Source: Muscardinus avellanarius
Lineage: Eukaryota; Chordata; Mammalia; Rodentia; Gliridae
Length of the DNA stretch: 64,000 nucleotides
Direction: 5' to 3'
Assembly: GCA_963383645.1 (NCBI GenBank)
Contig: OY726560.1
Span: 83,424,593 to 83,488,592, forward strand
Part shown: positions 22,021 to 33,572 of the stretch, in pieces
Layout: each line of letters starts with the position of its first letter
Numbering within the stretch: position 1 is the stretch's first letter
Notes under the pieces: model-generated
Told to the model about the DNA's origin: nothing
Databases searched by the model: none
The model's input: only the letters and a program-made list of their open reading frames with translations
Translations under genes and position numbers: made by a program

Positions 22021-22081
22021 AAGAGAGGGGGGAGGGGAAGAGAGAGAGAGAAAAAAAGAGAGAGAGAGAGGGAGAGGGAGG

Positions 22082-22127
<46 letters not shown>

Positions 22128-22213
22128 AAGGAGGAGGAGGAGGAGGAGGAGGAGGAGGAGGAGGAGGAGGAGGAGGAGGAGGAGGAGAGAAGGAAAGAGA
22201 GAGAAGAAAAAAG
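22021..22213. repeat. Long purine tract, (GA)n and (GGA)n
   Basis: About 190 nearly uninterrupted purines on the plus strand: GA-rich to 22122, then (GGA)n at about 22131-22186. It follows the LTR fragment. Apparent long open frames here are low-complexity artefacts. Confidence 0.9.
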
Positions 22214-22399
22214 AAACCATGAGACCTGTCCCCCCCACCGAAACCCTCTTCTATGCTGTTAGAAGTCAGAATCATGCTTGATTTGGTAAGGGAGCTTCTG
22301 GCTGCTGGTTACACAGATGTGTTCAGTTCACACACACACACACAAAATGATCAAGCCAGAGTAAACGTCTCTATTTATATGTTATAAACATTCTGGGAG

Positions 22400-22588
22400 G
22401 GCATTTTTGGGATTGAACCCAGGGACGTTTTACCTCTGAGCTACATACCAGATGCTTTAATTAATATATTTATTGATATTTATTTTAAAATTGGGTCTCG
22501 ATAAGTTGTTGAGGCTGACCATGAACCTGCAGTCTGCTGTCTTGTTCTCCCAAGTACTGGGATTACAGGTGTGTGCCACTGTTTGGCT
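22400..22588 (-). repeat. MEN SINE, diverged
   Basis: A minus-strand copy from TTTGGGATTGAACCCAGGG to GCCACTGTTTGGCTG. Confidence 0.75.
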
Positions 22589-22920
22589 GAAATGCATCTC
22601 TTGAAGTCAGAGCAGGATATGAACACTCCTCTGAGACAGAGGGGTCTGAGTGGAAAATAAAGTCACTTGGAGGCATCCTGCAAGTGTAGGGCTGGCCTTC
22701 CCGCCCTCACCAGGTCTTGTGCAAGAACTCTTGGACAACAGTGAGCCACTGAGGAAGGCCATGGAGAAAGAAGCGAGCATGGGGACTTGCATCAGAGGTG
22801 CCCCTCTAGCGTGGCCTCTGCTGCTGTGCGGTCCGACCAAACTAGCTCTCCTTTCCCAGTCCCCACCCCTCCATTTGTATAATTTTAACTACCTTGATAT
22901 TTGCTATAAGTATTAAATAA
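22589..22920. other. Unassigned unique sequence
   Basis: Short open frames on both strands, no recognisable domain or splice structure. Confidence 0.4.
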
Positions 22921-22923
22921 GAA

Positions 22924-23344
22924 CTGGGCACCATGTCTGTGCCTGTAATCTCAGTACTTGGGAGGCTGACACAGGTTTGAGGCCAGCCTCCTCAATTTAC
23001 CAAGTTCCTGAGCACCTTAGTGAAACTCTGCTTCAAAATAAAAAATAAAGCCAGGCGTGGTGGCGCAGGCTTGTAATCCCAGCATTTGGGAGACTGAGAC
23101 CAGAGGATCGTGGTTCGCAGACAGCCTCAGCTACTTAGTGAGGCCCCCTGAAACTCAGTGAGACCCAGTTTCAAAATAAAGAATAAAAAATAGGGCAGGG
23201 GGTGTAGCTTGGAGGTCAAATGCCTCTGGGTTCCATCCCCAGACCCACAAAAAAATAAAAAAATAAAGAAATAAAAAAATAAAAAAGGCTAGGAGTTTAG
23301 CTTAGATATAGAATGCCCCTAGATTCAATCCCCAGTACCAAGAT

Positions 23345-23410
<66 letters not shown>
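22924..23410 (+). repeat. Older MEN SINE split by a type A MEN SINE, (GA)n tail
   Basis: The outer copy occupies 22924-23046 and 23283-23340. A type A copy (23049-23282) is inserted at its A-rich linker. The outer tail is a pure (GA)n at 23341-23406. Confidence 0.85.
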
Positions 23411-23412
<2 letters not shown>

Positions 23413-23606
23413 ATAAAAGAATAAAAGACTCTGGAGAGACAAAAGACAACGAGGAGCAGCAGAGCAGTGAGCCAGCACATCCAGGAGGGCCACAGAAGGG
23501 CCCTCGCTCCACGTGCGCAGTGCGGAGGGGCCGCTGTCCCTGGAGAAAGCGCTGCATCAGCCACCAATGCTTCCTAAAATTTAGCAGGCAGGGTAATGTG
23601 TGTATT

Positions 23607-23738
23607 TTTTTTTTTTTTTTTTTTTGGTGGTACTGGGGTTCCTGGAAACCCTTCTACCTCTGGGCTACACTCCCAGACCTATTTTTACATTTTTTAAATT
23701 TTGAAACAGGGTCTCGTAAGCCAGCGCGCACAGCCCGG
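23607..23738 (-). repeat. Type B MEN SINE, internally deleted
   Basis: Runs GGTGGTACTGGGGTTCC...GGGTCTCGTAAGCCAGCGCG then jumps to AGCCCGGC, losing most of the B1-like part. Confidence 0.85.
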
Positions 23739-23768
23739 CCGTCACACTTTTTAAAATACACACATTAC

Positions 23769-23989
23769 GCCGGGCGTGGTGGCGCACGCTTGTAATCCCC
23801 GCGCTTGGGAGGCGGAGACAGGAGGATCGCGCCGGTTCGAAGCCAGCCGCGCTGGTTTACGAGACTGTTTCAAAATATATATTAAAAAAATAGGTCTGGG
23901 AGTGTAGCCCAGAGGTAGAAGGGCTTCCAGGAACCCCAGTACCACAAAAAAAAAAAAAAAAAAAGAAAAAAGAAAAAAGAAAAGAAAAA
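23769..23989 (+). repeat. Type B MEN SINE
   Basis: A young copy from GCCGGGCGTGGTGGCGC to CCCCAGTACC with an A/GAAAA tail. It lies 30 bp from the minus-strand copy at 23607-23738 and forms an inverted repeat with it. Confidence 0.9.
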
Positions 23990-24069
23990 GTGTGCCATGG
24001 AAATAGTCTTGCTGAGCCTTTTGTTACAGTGGGAAATGCAGATTAAAAGGACAGTCATATCACCGGGCA

Positions 24070-24710
24070 TTTCAGCATTTTCTTTTATTGACTAAAGTTG
24101 GTACAAGGATTTTCACTTGGTTAGAAGCACCTGAAGTGCTCCTTGGCCTAGAGAGGGGTGTCTTTGAGTTTTCCTTACATTCCTTGGTGGTATGGCCCCC
24201 ACAGTGCCTCTGTGGAGAGAGCAGTGTACACAGCTTAATTAATTACGTTTTGGGTTTTGTTTAATAGAGATCATGAATATGTGCAGTCAGTGCCACATGA
24301 GCCCTCGTGTGAAATCTCCTATAAATTTCATTTCTGTCTCTGGTTTTGAAAACTAAAAAAATCTAGAGCCCACAGGCTATCATGTATTATGCATGTCTCA
24401 ATATAACCCAAAGAATGGGAAGTGGGATTTGATGTGATTTAAATCCTCTACACACCCATGCTTCTTTCAAGTGCCTACTGACGGGCAGCGGGGCATTACA
24501 AAGGGAGCCAGCTTTTCTGCAGCTCTGAAGTAATGCAGTGAACACAGCTTCCCAAGACAAAGGGATAAGGGCCCTCTGTGCTCCCTGCTGGCCTTGTGTT
24601 TCTAGGTACATCTGATTACCCGCACACTAGATAAGGCTGGGCAATGTCTGGAGTTCTCAGACCCATTTCTGAAGGTGACATGGTTTGCTCATCTAAAACA
24701 TTCTCTAGCC
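24070..24710. promoter_or_regulatory. Candidate conserved noncoding element
   Basis: 640 bp free of SINEs and simple repeats inside a very SINE-dense region. It contains TTAATTAATTACG near 24236 and other AT-homeodomain-like cores. Conservation could not be tested. Confidence 0.25.
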
Positions 24711-24910
24711 AGGTGTGGTGGCGCATGCTTGTAATCCCAGTACTTGGGAGGCTGACACAGGAGGATCGCACAGGTTCAAAGCCAGCCTCAGCTACTTAGT
24801 GAGACCCTGTTTCCAAATAAAATATAAAATAGGTCTGGGAGTATAGTCCGGGGGTAGAAAGTCCCTGGGTTCCATCCCCAGTACCACAAAAAATAAAAGA
24901 AAATAAAAAT
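24711..24910 (+). repeat. MEN SINE, B-like intermediate
   Basis: The left half has the type-B-like GGTTCAAAGCCAGCCTCAG. The right half keeps the ancestral GGGTTCCATCCCCAGTACC. It looks ancestral to type B. Confidence 0.85.
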
Positions 24911-25198
24911 TTTCTAGATTAACAGTGCAGAGGGAAAATGCGATGTCATCATCTTCATCATCATTGTCATGGTCAGCAGGAGAGGTGAAGCAGTGGCTCC
25001 TGCTGGTGCAGGGGCCAGCTGTGGGCCAGCTCTGTGCGTGTCAGGGAAGCTTTGCAGCTCTGCTGAGAAGCAGAGCAGCCAAGGCTGCCCTGTAGTGGAC
25101 ACTATCGAGCTTTGCAGTGTGCATGCAGACTCATCTTGGACCTACTGGCCATTCTGCAAATGTTGACTGGACTCACTGACTTCTTAAAAATAAGGTTC
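24911..25198. other. Unassigned sequence with an ATC-rich start
   Basis: (ATC)n-like sequence at 24945-24972, then unremarkable DNA with no supported gene. Confidence 0.4.
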
Positions 25199-25199
25199 T

Positions 25200-25392
25200 A
25201 GCTGGGTGTGGTAGCACCCACCTGTAATCCCAGTACTTGAAAAGCCGAGACAGGAGAATCACAGACTGAAGGCCAGTGCAAGGTAATTTAGTGATACTCT
25301 GTTTTAAATAATAACAAATAAAATAGGACTAGGGGTATAGCTCAGAGGTGGCACTCCTTCCCCGTTCCATCTCCAGTACCACACACACAAAT
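25200..25392 (+). repeat. MEN SINE, diverged
   Basis: An old plus-strand copy ending in CTCCAGTACCACACACACAAAT. Confidence 0.75.
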
Positions 25393-25446
25393 AGGCGTGC
25401 ACCACCATGTCCGGCTTCTTATAAAGATACTTGAAAATGTGCTTAT

Positions 25447-25650
25447 TATCTGGGCTTGTTGGCACATGCCTATAACCTCAGTACTTCGGAGGCTGGGACA
25501 GGAGGATCACAGGTTTGATGTCAGCTTCAGCAACTTAGTAAGACTCTTAGCAACTTAGCAAAGTGCTGTTTCAAAATAAAAATTAAAATGGTTGAGGTAT
25601 ATATAGCTTGGAAGTAGACTTTCCCTGGGTTTAATCCCCCAGACACCTCC
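25447..25650 (+). repeat. MEN SINE, diverged
   Basis: An old plus-strand copy from TCTGGGCTTGTTGGCACATGCC to CCCAGACACCTCC. Confidence 0.75.
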
Positions 25651-25707
25651 TGCAAAGTGCTTATCATAAGGTATAATGTTTCTTAATAGCAACATTCTTT
25701 TTTATTT

Positions 25708-25711
<4 letters not shown>

Positions 25712-25754
<43 letters not shown>

Positions 25755-26025
25755 ATGCGTGCATGTGTGTTATTAAAGATTGAACAACTCAGGGGTATTC
25801 TACCTCTGACCTATATACCCAGCTCTACTTTTTTATTTATTTTGAAACAGGGTTTCACTAAGCTGTGGAGGGCCTAAGTTGCTGAGGCCGAGATCCTCCT
25901 GTCACAGACCTTCCTGTCTCCTGTCTCAGGATCCTCCTGTCTCCTGTCACAGATGTGCACCTGAGATCCTCCTGTCTCAGCCTCCCAAGTACTAGAATTA
26001 CAGGCATCACATCACCATGCCAAGC
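25712..26025 (-). repeat. MEN SINE with (TG)n tail and internal amplification
   Basis: (TG)n at 25712-25753 leads into a minus-strand SINE. Within it a GATCCTCCTGTC(A/T)C block is repeated several times (25891-25980), making the element about 100 bp longer than usual. Confidence 0.8.
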
Positions 26026-27007
26026 TTATTTTAACTGTCTTTAAGGAATGATACTTCTATCATTGCCCTGAATTTTAGCTGGAATTAAGGAAACTCTTAG
26101 GGCCCAGCATTGTTGCTCAATCACAGGCGAGGGTAGGCTCTCTCCCCATGCTGCATGAAGATGTGCTCTGGTCCTGCTCCCTCTCTGGGGCTCCCTTAGC
26201 TTACTCCACTTGTTCTGGCATAGATCTTGCAGACATTAGGCCTGGATCATGCATGCTGGTGATAGAACTTCTCATCGATTGCAGCAGATGCTTTGTCAAA
26301 TGTGTTAAGGGACATGCAAACAAGGATAGGGAAAATGCTCAAAAGGCAAGTTCCCAAGTAACTAACTAGCTTTCCCTACTCCTTATAGGCTCCTGGAAGA
26401 ATTTTCTCTGTATATTTCTTTTTCTCACAAGTTCTACTTTTTCTCATAGAAAATTTTCCAAGATCTTTGTGTCCCTTGAACTTGGCCTTGTGACCGGTAC
26501 TAGAATGCTTCATTCTAAGATGATGGTTCTGTCATAACTGATAGGAAACAGTGAGTTGGCATCCTACTTAAAGCTTTCAGGATGTGAGTAACTTGATTCT
26601 CTGAAGGCTATCTGAACTCTCTCATATAGAAAAGCTTTCTACATATTATTTCCCTGTGGACCTTCTTCCCTAGTACTTTTGGGACTTGTTAATTGCCATT
26701 AAGTTTCCCTGTTAAGATGAAAATACCGAATGTTAAAATGGTGGATCCACAAAGAAAACTTAAGTTGGGTCCTTTGATTTTATTTTCTATAGGATATTGC
26801 ATTTAATCAAATTCTTGTTTTTTTCTGAAAAAATAAAAAACTTTTTGAGAATGCACTATTTCTGTAAGAAAGAACATTGCTACTGGTTGAATTTCATATC
26901 ACTCTCATATATTCTGTTCCTATAAGAACCTAATAATATTCCACACATATATTATATATCAGAGGTAGGCAGTGTTTACTGTGAAGGGCAGGATAGTAAC
27001 TATAATA
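26026..27007. other. Unassigned unique sequence
   Basis: Nearly 1 kb without SINEs, AT-rich. No exon or repeat family recognised. Confidence 0.4.
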
Positions 27008-27190
27008 AGCTTGCTGGACATGGTGGTGCACACCTATAATCCCAGTACTTGGAAGGCTGAGACAGGAGGATCGCAGGTTAGCAGCCAGCCTCAGCAACTT
27101 AGGGAGACTCTCAGTAATTTAGTGAGACCCTTTTTCAAAAGAAAAAATAAAAAGTGCTGAGGGTATAGAATGCCCATGGGTTCAATGTCA

Positions 27191-27246
<56 letters not shown>
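27008..27246 (+). repeat. MEN SINE with (TG)n(AG)n tail
   Basis: A plus-strand copy with a compound tail, (TG)n at 27191-27208 then (AG)n at 27209-27246. Confidence 0.82.
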
Positions 27247-27251
<5 letters not shown>

Positions 27252-27573
27252 ACGAGCGCACGACAGTAGATACCGGCTTTGAGGGACATTTGCTCTTCTA
27301 CTCTTCTAGGGCAGCTACTTGATCCCACCCCTATCAGGCAGAAGTGGCCACTGGCGTCATATAAACAAGTGAACACACTTGTGTCCTCATAAGAATTTGC
27401 TTATGGCCAATGAGATCTGAAATTTGTAAAATTTTTATGTCACAAAATATTACTCTTTTATAATTTTCTTCAACAATTAAAAATATAAAAACTATTTTTA
27501 CTATTCAGGCAATAGAAATATAGGTATCAGGAAGGATTTGGCCCATGAGTCTGGGTTTGCTGACACCTGTTAT
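27247..27573. other. Unassigned unique sequence
   Basis: AT-rich, nothing recognised. Confidence 0.4.
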
Positions 27574-27790
27574 AAATATTTATTTATTTATTTATTTTGG
27601 TGGTACTGGGGTTCCTGGAAGCCCTTCTACCTCCGGGCTACACTCCCAGACCCATTTTTACATTTTTATTTGGAAACAGGGTCTCCTAAGCCAGTGCGCA
27701 CGGCTGGTTTCGAACCTGCGCGATCCTCCTGTCTCTGCCTCCCAAGCGCGGGGATTACAAGCGTGCGCCACCATGCCCGGCTAAAATATT
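27574..27790 (-). repeat. Type B MEN SINE
   Basis: The copy's tail is (TTTA)n at 27574-27597. AAATATTTA lies at both ends (27575 and 27784 regions). Confidence 0.88.
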
Positions 27791-27912
27791 TAGATATCTT
27801 CAACAGATTTTTTTTTTTTTTTTTTACAGATACCTGAAAATCAGAAGTGCAGATTCTAGGGTAGTAATATCCTGTTGATTCTGCTCAAGAAGTTCCAGCC
27901 ATAACCTTGTGA

Positions 27913-28176
27913 TAAATTAGCGTGCCAGCCGGGCGTGGTGGCGCACGCTTGTAATCCCAGCATTCGGGAGGCTGAGACCGGAGGATGGCGGTTCGCGGAC
28001 AGCCTCAGCTACTTAGTGAGGCCATCCACAACTTAGCGAGACCCTGTTTCAAAAATAAAGAATAAAAAATAGGGCAGGGGGTGTAGCTCGGAGGTCAAAT
28101 GCCTCTGGGTTCCATCTCCAGACCTGCCAAAACAAAAAACAAAAAAATAAACCAAAAACAAATAAATCAGTGTGCC
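27913..28176 (+). repeat. Type A MEN SINE with TSD
   Basis: A copy at 27927-28162 is flanked by AAATTAGCGTGCCA (27913-27926) and AAATCAGTGTGCCA (about 28163). Confidence 0.9.
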
Positions 28177-28619
28177 ACAGCACAGCAAGCTGCAGGTCAC
28201 GAGGAGCCTAATAAATACGTCTTCCCTTCAAGCCTAGGCCATTGACTTCTAAACACATAGATCCAACCACCTACTTGGTGCCAAAGTTGAACTCTAGTGG
28301 ATGTCCCAGATTTTAGGTTCTAAAATGGACTCCTGACTCTTCTTGTCCAGTTCCTCCACTTCTCCAGTCTCCTGGGCTGTGCAGGCAGTTGCCACCTGTG
28401 CTCATACAAGGAGTTGCCTTTGTCCTGGTATCTGTGTTTCACTCGGTAGTAAGGCTGGCTGTATATCCAAAGTGCATGTCAGGTCCAGAGCCTCATCTGA
28501 GCTGTCCCCTCCCTTGCCCAGCTGGGCCCTGCCTTTCGCCTGGACTGTTACAGTAAAACCCTAATCCCCCCTTCCTCTCTCCTCCATAGTGTTCCTGCTG
28601 CTGTGGCAGGGTTGAGTAG
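28177..28619. other. Unassigned sequence
   Basis: GC-moderate with short open frames but no recognisable exon. Confidence 0.4.
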
Positions 28620-29037
28620 TTACCTTCGAGAGCTGCTAGCCTTTGGATATGGTTTGTCTCTCACTGTTCAGGTGTGTGAAGATTAGTCCTCTAGTGGTGC
28701 TACTGAAAAGTGATGGGACCTTTAAGAGATGGGACACAGCGAGAGGTCTTTAGGTCAATGAGGGTGTGTTCTGGAAGGGAATGTGGGTCTCCAGTCTCTC
28801 TCCGTCTCCGTCTCCATCTCCGTCTCCGTCTCCCTCTCTCCCCTCTTTCTGGCTTCCTGTTTTGAGATATCATCTCTTCCACATACATGCACTCCCATCA
28901 TGATGTAATGCAGCCACAAGGACCCATACCAGACCTGAGCAAACACCAGCACCTGCCCTTGAGCCTCCAAAACTGGGATCCATTAAAGTTATTCTGCCTC
29001 AGGTATTTCATTACAGAAACACAAAACAGACTAGTGC
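28620..29037 (+). repeat. Old LTR (MaLR-like) with (TCTCCG)n stretch
   Basis: GGATATGGTTTGTCTC, GGGACCTTTAAGAGATGGGAC, GAGGTCTTTAGGTCAATGAGG, CTCCCATCATGATGT and TATTTCATTACAGAAACACA follow the order of a mammalian LTR. A short (TCTCCG)n expansion lies at 28798-28834. Confidence 0.55.
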
Positions 29038-29073
29038 ACAATATGGCCTACAAACACTAAAACATTTACCAAT

Positions 29074-29285
29074 TTTTTTGTGTGTGAGAGATTCTGAGGA
29101 TTGAACCCAGGGTCATTCTACCTCCAAAATATACCCCAAGCCCTATTTTTAACTCTTTATTTTGAAACAGGGACTCACTAAATTGCGGAGGGCCTCACTA
29201 AGTAACTCAGGCTGGCCGAGAACCCATGATCCTCTTGTCTCAGTCTCCCAAATCCTGGGATTATGTGTTTGCCACCACGCCCAGC
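29074..29285 (-). repeat. MEN SINE, diverged
   Basis: A minus-strand copy from GATTCTGAGGATTGAACCC to CACGCCCAGC, flanked by TTACCAATTT-like and TTACATTTTCC-like sequence. Confidence 0.8.
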
Positions 29286-30130
29286 TTACATTTTCCAACT
29301 ACTAAAACAGAGCCCCGCTTATGTTTATATCCCTCAGTGCAATCCCTGACACTGGAATAAATCTAAACTAGTTTTGAGAACCTGTTCTTTCCACTAACAA
29401 TTTCCAATTCCTGCCGCCCCGTATTTACACGAGCAAATGTATGGCACCTCATTCACATCTAATTTTGGAAATTCTGTGGAGTTTTCAAGATATCTTTGAT
29501 CACTGGGGAAACTTAGATGCACAGAGGTTCCACGGTGTGCCTGATGTCTCAAGGTCAGCCCCTAAACAGAATTCAATCTGTGTCTTTCAGTTTAAGGTCT
29601 GCGGCTACCTCACCACCCCACAGAGCTTTGCTCCTCACAGCACAGCTGTGCACGGCCTCACTTAGAGGGTTATATTTGGATGCCCATCAGCAAGTGCCTC
29701 TGGAGTCCTGTTTCCAGCAGGTCCGCTGTTGATTAAAATTGCCCAATAGAAACTCCAGTGTATCATCTTTTCCAACACTGCCTTCACATTCCCAAGAGGC
29801 TCTCTGCAGGTTGAGCTGATGGAATGTTCTAGTCTGTTCTTCCTAGGGACTGTGTGAGAGAATCTCTTTCAATGAGGTTTTGATTTCCTACAAAATTGTA
29901 GAAATATATCTATATTTAATATTGGTATCTGGTGCATATTACAGATACATGCACCAAGTTTTAGAAATATGCACTAAAATATGGACTGAATTTTAGGTCT
30001 CTACAATCTTGGCCTAAAGTGTCAATTAGATGTGTTGAACAAACAGATCTAAAACTTAAGAAATTTAAAATAATTGAAATGTTTAGTAGTTATACATTTG
30101 GATTTTTTGTAGAGAACCATAGAAATTTAT

Positions 30131-30133
<3 letters not shown>
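29286..30133. other. Unassigned sequence, possible MIR trace
   Basis: GATGCACAGAGGTTCC...GATGTCTCAAGGTCAGC (29515-29560) resembles a MIR core. The rest is unassigned. Confidence 0.35.
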
Positions 30134-30180
<47 letters not shown>

Positions 30181-30239
30181 CTAGGGATTGAGCTTGGGGG
30201 TGTTCAGCCTCTGAACCACACTACTGGCCCTTTTTATTT

Positions 30240-30271
<32 letters not shown>

Positions 30272-30462
30272 TTATTTTTGCTGGGGACTGAACCTCTGAG
30301 CTACACTCACAGCCCTATTTTTTTTATTCTTTATTTTGAAACAGAGTCTCATTAAGTTGCAGAAGGCCTCACTAAGTAGCTGAGGCTGGCCACAAATCTG
30401 TGATCCTCCTGTCTCAGCCTCCCAAGTACTGGGATTACAGGTGTGTACCACCATGCCTGGTA
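30134..30462 (-). repeat. Two abutting or nested MEN SINEs with (TG)n and (TATC)n
   Basis: The right-half piece at 30180-30240 with a (TG)n tail (30134-30179) is followed by (TATC)n (30241-30270). A second minus-strand SINE runs to 30462. Confidence 0.78.
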
Positions 30463-31006
30463 TATTTTTCATTTTTTGAGCACAAAAAGAAGAAAAGAAA
30501 AAGAAATGTCAAACTAAAAGAATGGGTTGGTAACAGAAAATTTAATATAAAAATTAGTTATATTTAAATCACTCATGGAGATTATGTTAAAATTATAGTC
30601 CTCATACAGATTTTCCTCTGTAAAGGTCAACCAGCTGTTCTTTCCAGAAATACTGTTAGACTTTTCTTAATATTTCTATCTATTGTTTTCTTACTGACAA
30701 TATCTTATAATAACCCCTACTAGATATAACACAAGGTATTAAATGTATTCTACTGAGAGAAACTCTTCTGAATGCAGTATTTTCTGCAACTGAATTTAAT
30801 CCAAGTTCTTCAGTTTCAGAGGTTCATTAAAAATTGATAAATAAAAAACACTTGGTCAAATATTAATTTATAAACTTATTCAGTAGCTTTTTCCTAGATA
30901 TTAGGTCCTGAGCACAGGCCTTTTATACTAATTTTTTCAGCTATTTTAAAAAAAATTTGGAATCTGTACCAAATAGAATTTTTTATCAAAATATGAATGA
31001 TTAAAC
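30463..31006. other. AT-rich unassigned sequence
   Basis: No confident feature. Confidence 0.4.
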
Positions 31007-31242
31007 TGGGCACAATGGTACATGATTATAATCCTAGTACTTGGGAAGCTGAAACAAGAGAATCATGGATTTGAGGCCAGCCTCAACAACTTAGTGAGAT
31101 CCTGTTTCAAAATAAAAAACAAAAAGAGCTGGAGGTGTAGTTCAGAGTAGAATGCCCCTAGATTCAATCCTCAGTACCAATACATATACATGTGCATATA
31201 CATGCATAGACATACACGTGTAAATACATACACACACATATA

Positions 31243-31297
<55 letters not shown>

Positions 31298-31300
31298 TTT
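31007..31300 (+). repeat. MEN SINE with (AC/AT)n tail
   Basis: A diverged plus-strand copy to about 31182. Its tail grades from ATACAT repeats into a pure (TA)n at 31249-31289. Confidence 0.8.
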
Positions 31301-31461
31301 TTAGAGTCAAAGGATCCATGGTCAGGGACTTAAAAGAATACTGAGTAAATATTAGGAAATGATGATAATGGGTACCCCTAGCCTTCTTCTGCACACTTAC
31401 TGTAAAGGATTATTATTGCTGTTAGACATATTAAGATTCAGAGGCTCACAAAATAGTGAGC

Positions 31462-31965
31462 AAGCTGGGTGGTGGTGATGCATGCTTGTAATCCAATATT
31501 TGGGAGGTGGAGACAGGAGGATTGTGGTTCATGGACAGCCTCAGCTACTTAGTGAGGCCCTCTGCAACTCAGTGAGACCCTGTTTCAAAATAAAGAATAA
31601 AACGCCGGGCGTGGTGGCGCACGCTTGTAATCCCAGCATTCGGGAGGCTGAGACCTGGAGGGTCGCGGTTCGCGGACAGCCTCAGCTACTTAGTGAGGCC
31701 CTCTGCAACTTAGTGAGACCCGGTTTCAAAATAAAGAATAAAAAATAGGGCAGGGGCTGTAGCTTGGAGGTCGAATGCCCTGCGTTCCATTCCCAGACCT
31801 GCAAATAAATAAATAAAGAAAGAAAGAATAAAAAATAGGGCTAGGGTACACCTAGCTACAGCTAGGAGGTACAATGCCCTTGTCTTCAATCCCTAGTACT
31901 GCAAAAAGAAAAAACAAAAAGAAAACAAAAAAAAAAGAAAAAGAAAAAGGAAAAAAAGAGTGAAC
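31462..31965 (+). repeat. MEN SINE split by a type A copy
   Basis: The outer element (31462-31602 and about 31829-31910) has a type A copy inserted at 31603-31828. AATAAAGAATAAAA-like linker sequence is duplicated on each side. The tail is an A/GAAA-rich tract. Confidence 0.85.
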
Positions 31966-32334
31966 AAAGCTAAAATATAAGCCTGTTTCTCTCTTTTTTT
32001 TTCAATTCAATGCTCGTGTGTTTTAATCACACAACTGCAACTGGAAACATAAAGATCTGCAAGGATTATAACACACTTCTTTCCTTCCAAAATTTTTAAA
32101 CTCCTAAGACATATGTGGCATTTTATGCACTTAAATGGAAAAAAATTAATAACCATTATCTGAGTTCAATGGGAAACAAATGATATAACAGAAAGAAAAA
32201 AAAATGTAATCCAAGAAAGAAGGAACTTAACAAAAAAATGTCAATAGGTTAAGGTAGATTGTTCCTATACAACAACTTTAAAAACAAGATAAATAGTTAG
32301 TTACAAAAATGGTCAAGAAGAATGTGAAAAGATG
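31966..32334. other. AT-rich unassigned, possibly LINE-derived
   Basis: Leads into the old L1 segment at 32335. It may be part of the same LINE. Confidence 0.35.
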
Positions 32335-32596
32335 TTCAACATCATTTGTAATCAAGGAAATACAAAGAGAAGCACAGTGACAGCCCACTCCATAGTCGCA
32401 GAATGACAACTCAGTGCGTGGACAACGCCAAGTGCCTGTCATGAATGCTCTGCTAGTGGGGGGTGGGACTGACCTGGAGTATAAGAACGTCCGGCAGTCC
32501 CTAAAAGAGCTACACTTTTACTGAACCTATCACCCAGCAATTTCTCTCCTGTGCACATATCCATATTAGCATTAGTCATAATAGTCGCAAACTAGA
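32335..32596 (+). mobile_element. Ancient L1M ORF2 3' segment
   Basis: GAAAAGATGTTCAACATC, CTATCACCCAGCAATTTCTCTCC and GCATTAGTCATAATAGTCGCAAACT are characteristic of the old L1 ORF2 3' region, heavily diverged. Confidence 0.7.
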
Positions 32597-32785
32597 GCCG
32601 GGCGTGGTGGCGCACGCTTGTAATCCCAGCATTTGGGAGGCTGAGACAGGAGTATCCCGGTTCGTGGACAGCCTCAGCTACTTAGGGAGGCCCTTTGCGA
32701 CTCAGTGAGATCCTGTTTCAAAATAAATAATAAAAAATAGGCTGGGGTGAAGCTCAAAGGTAGAATGCCCCTGGGTTCCATCTGA
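32597..32785 (+). repeat. Type A-like MEN SINE without A tail
   Basis: The copy stops at GGGTTCCATCTGAACC and lacks the usual tail, suggesting a deletion at its 3' end. Confidence 0.85.
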
Positions 32786-33008
32786 ACCTGAATTTTCCAG
32801 GAATTGCAATAAGTCAGGAAGAATTAAACACTATGTAAAAGTCTCTATTAAATGCAAAGTTTAGATTTCTTTCTATAGAAAACGATGTTGTATGAATTAG
32901 TATCCAGGTTATTTATAGAAACAAATATTTGTAAAAACACAATAAGGATATATGGCAGTGCCCATAAATGTGGGATTCCCGTGGTACCATCAGAAAGTGA
33001 CTAGAGAG

Positions 33009-33057
<49 letters not shown>

Positions 33058-33261
33058 TGGTGCTGGGGATTGAACCCCTGGGCATTCTACCTCTACCTCT
33101 AAGCTACACATCCAGACCTATTTTATTTTTAAACTTTGACAGAGGGTCTCACTAAGTTGCTTATGGCCTTGCTAAATTGCTAGGTTGGCCTCCAACCCAC
33201 AGTCCTCCTGTCTTAGCCTCCCAAGTACTGGTATTATAGGGTTGCACCACCATGTCCATCT
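33009..33261 (-). repeat. MEN SINE with (TG)n tail
   Basis: (TG)n at 33009-33053, then a minus-strand SINE to ACCATGTCCATC. Confidence 0.82.
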
Positions 33262-33299
33262 GTACATGTACCTTTAAACAGTAGTCTAACCTTGTTTTC

Positions 33300-33522
33300 A
33301 AGAATAATTTTTTTTATCGGGTCTGGGGATGGAACCCAGGGGCTTTGACCTCCGAGCTACACCCCTTGCCCTATTTTTTATTCTTTATTTTGAAACAAGG
33401 TCTCACTAAGTTAAGGAGGGCCTCACTAAGTAGCTGAGGCTATGAACCACGATCCTCTGGTCTCAGCCTCCCGAATGCTGAAATTACAAGTGTGTGCCAC
33501 CACACCCGGCTTAAGAATAATA
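33300..33522 (-). repeat. Type A MEN SINE with TSD
   Basis: A copy at about 33311-33511. AAGAATAAT flanks both ends. Confidence 0.85.
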
Positions 33523-33572
33523 ACTTTTTGCCCCTAATTATCAACAAGACTTTGACACAGGTTAAGAAATCT

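Noticed and set aside
21753..22281. Open frames of 110-160 codons (Arg/Glu-rich or Leu/Pro/Ser-rich)
   Set aside because: They are translations of the GA/GGA purine tract and its flanks.
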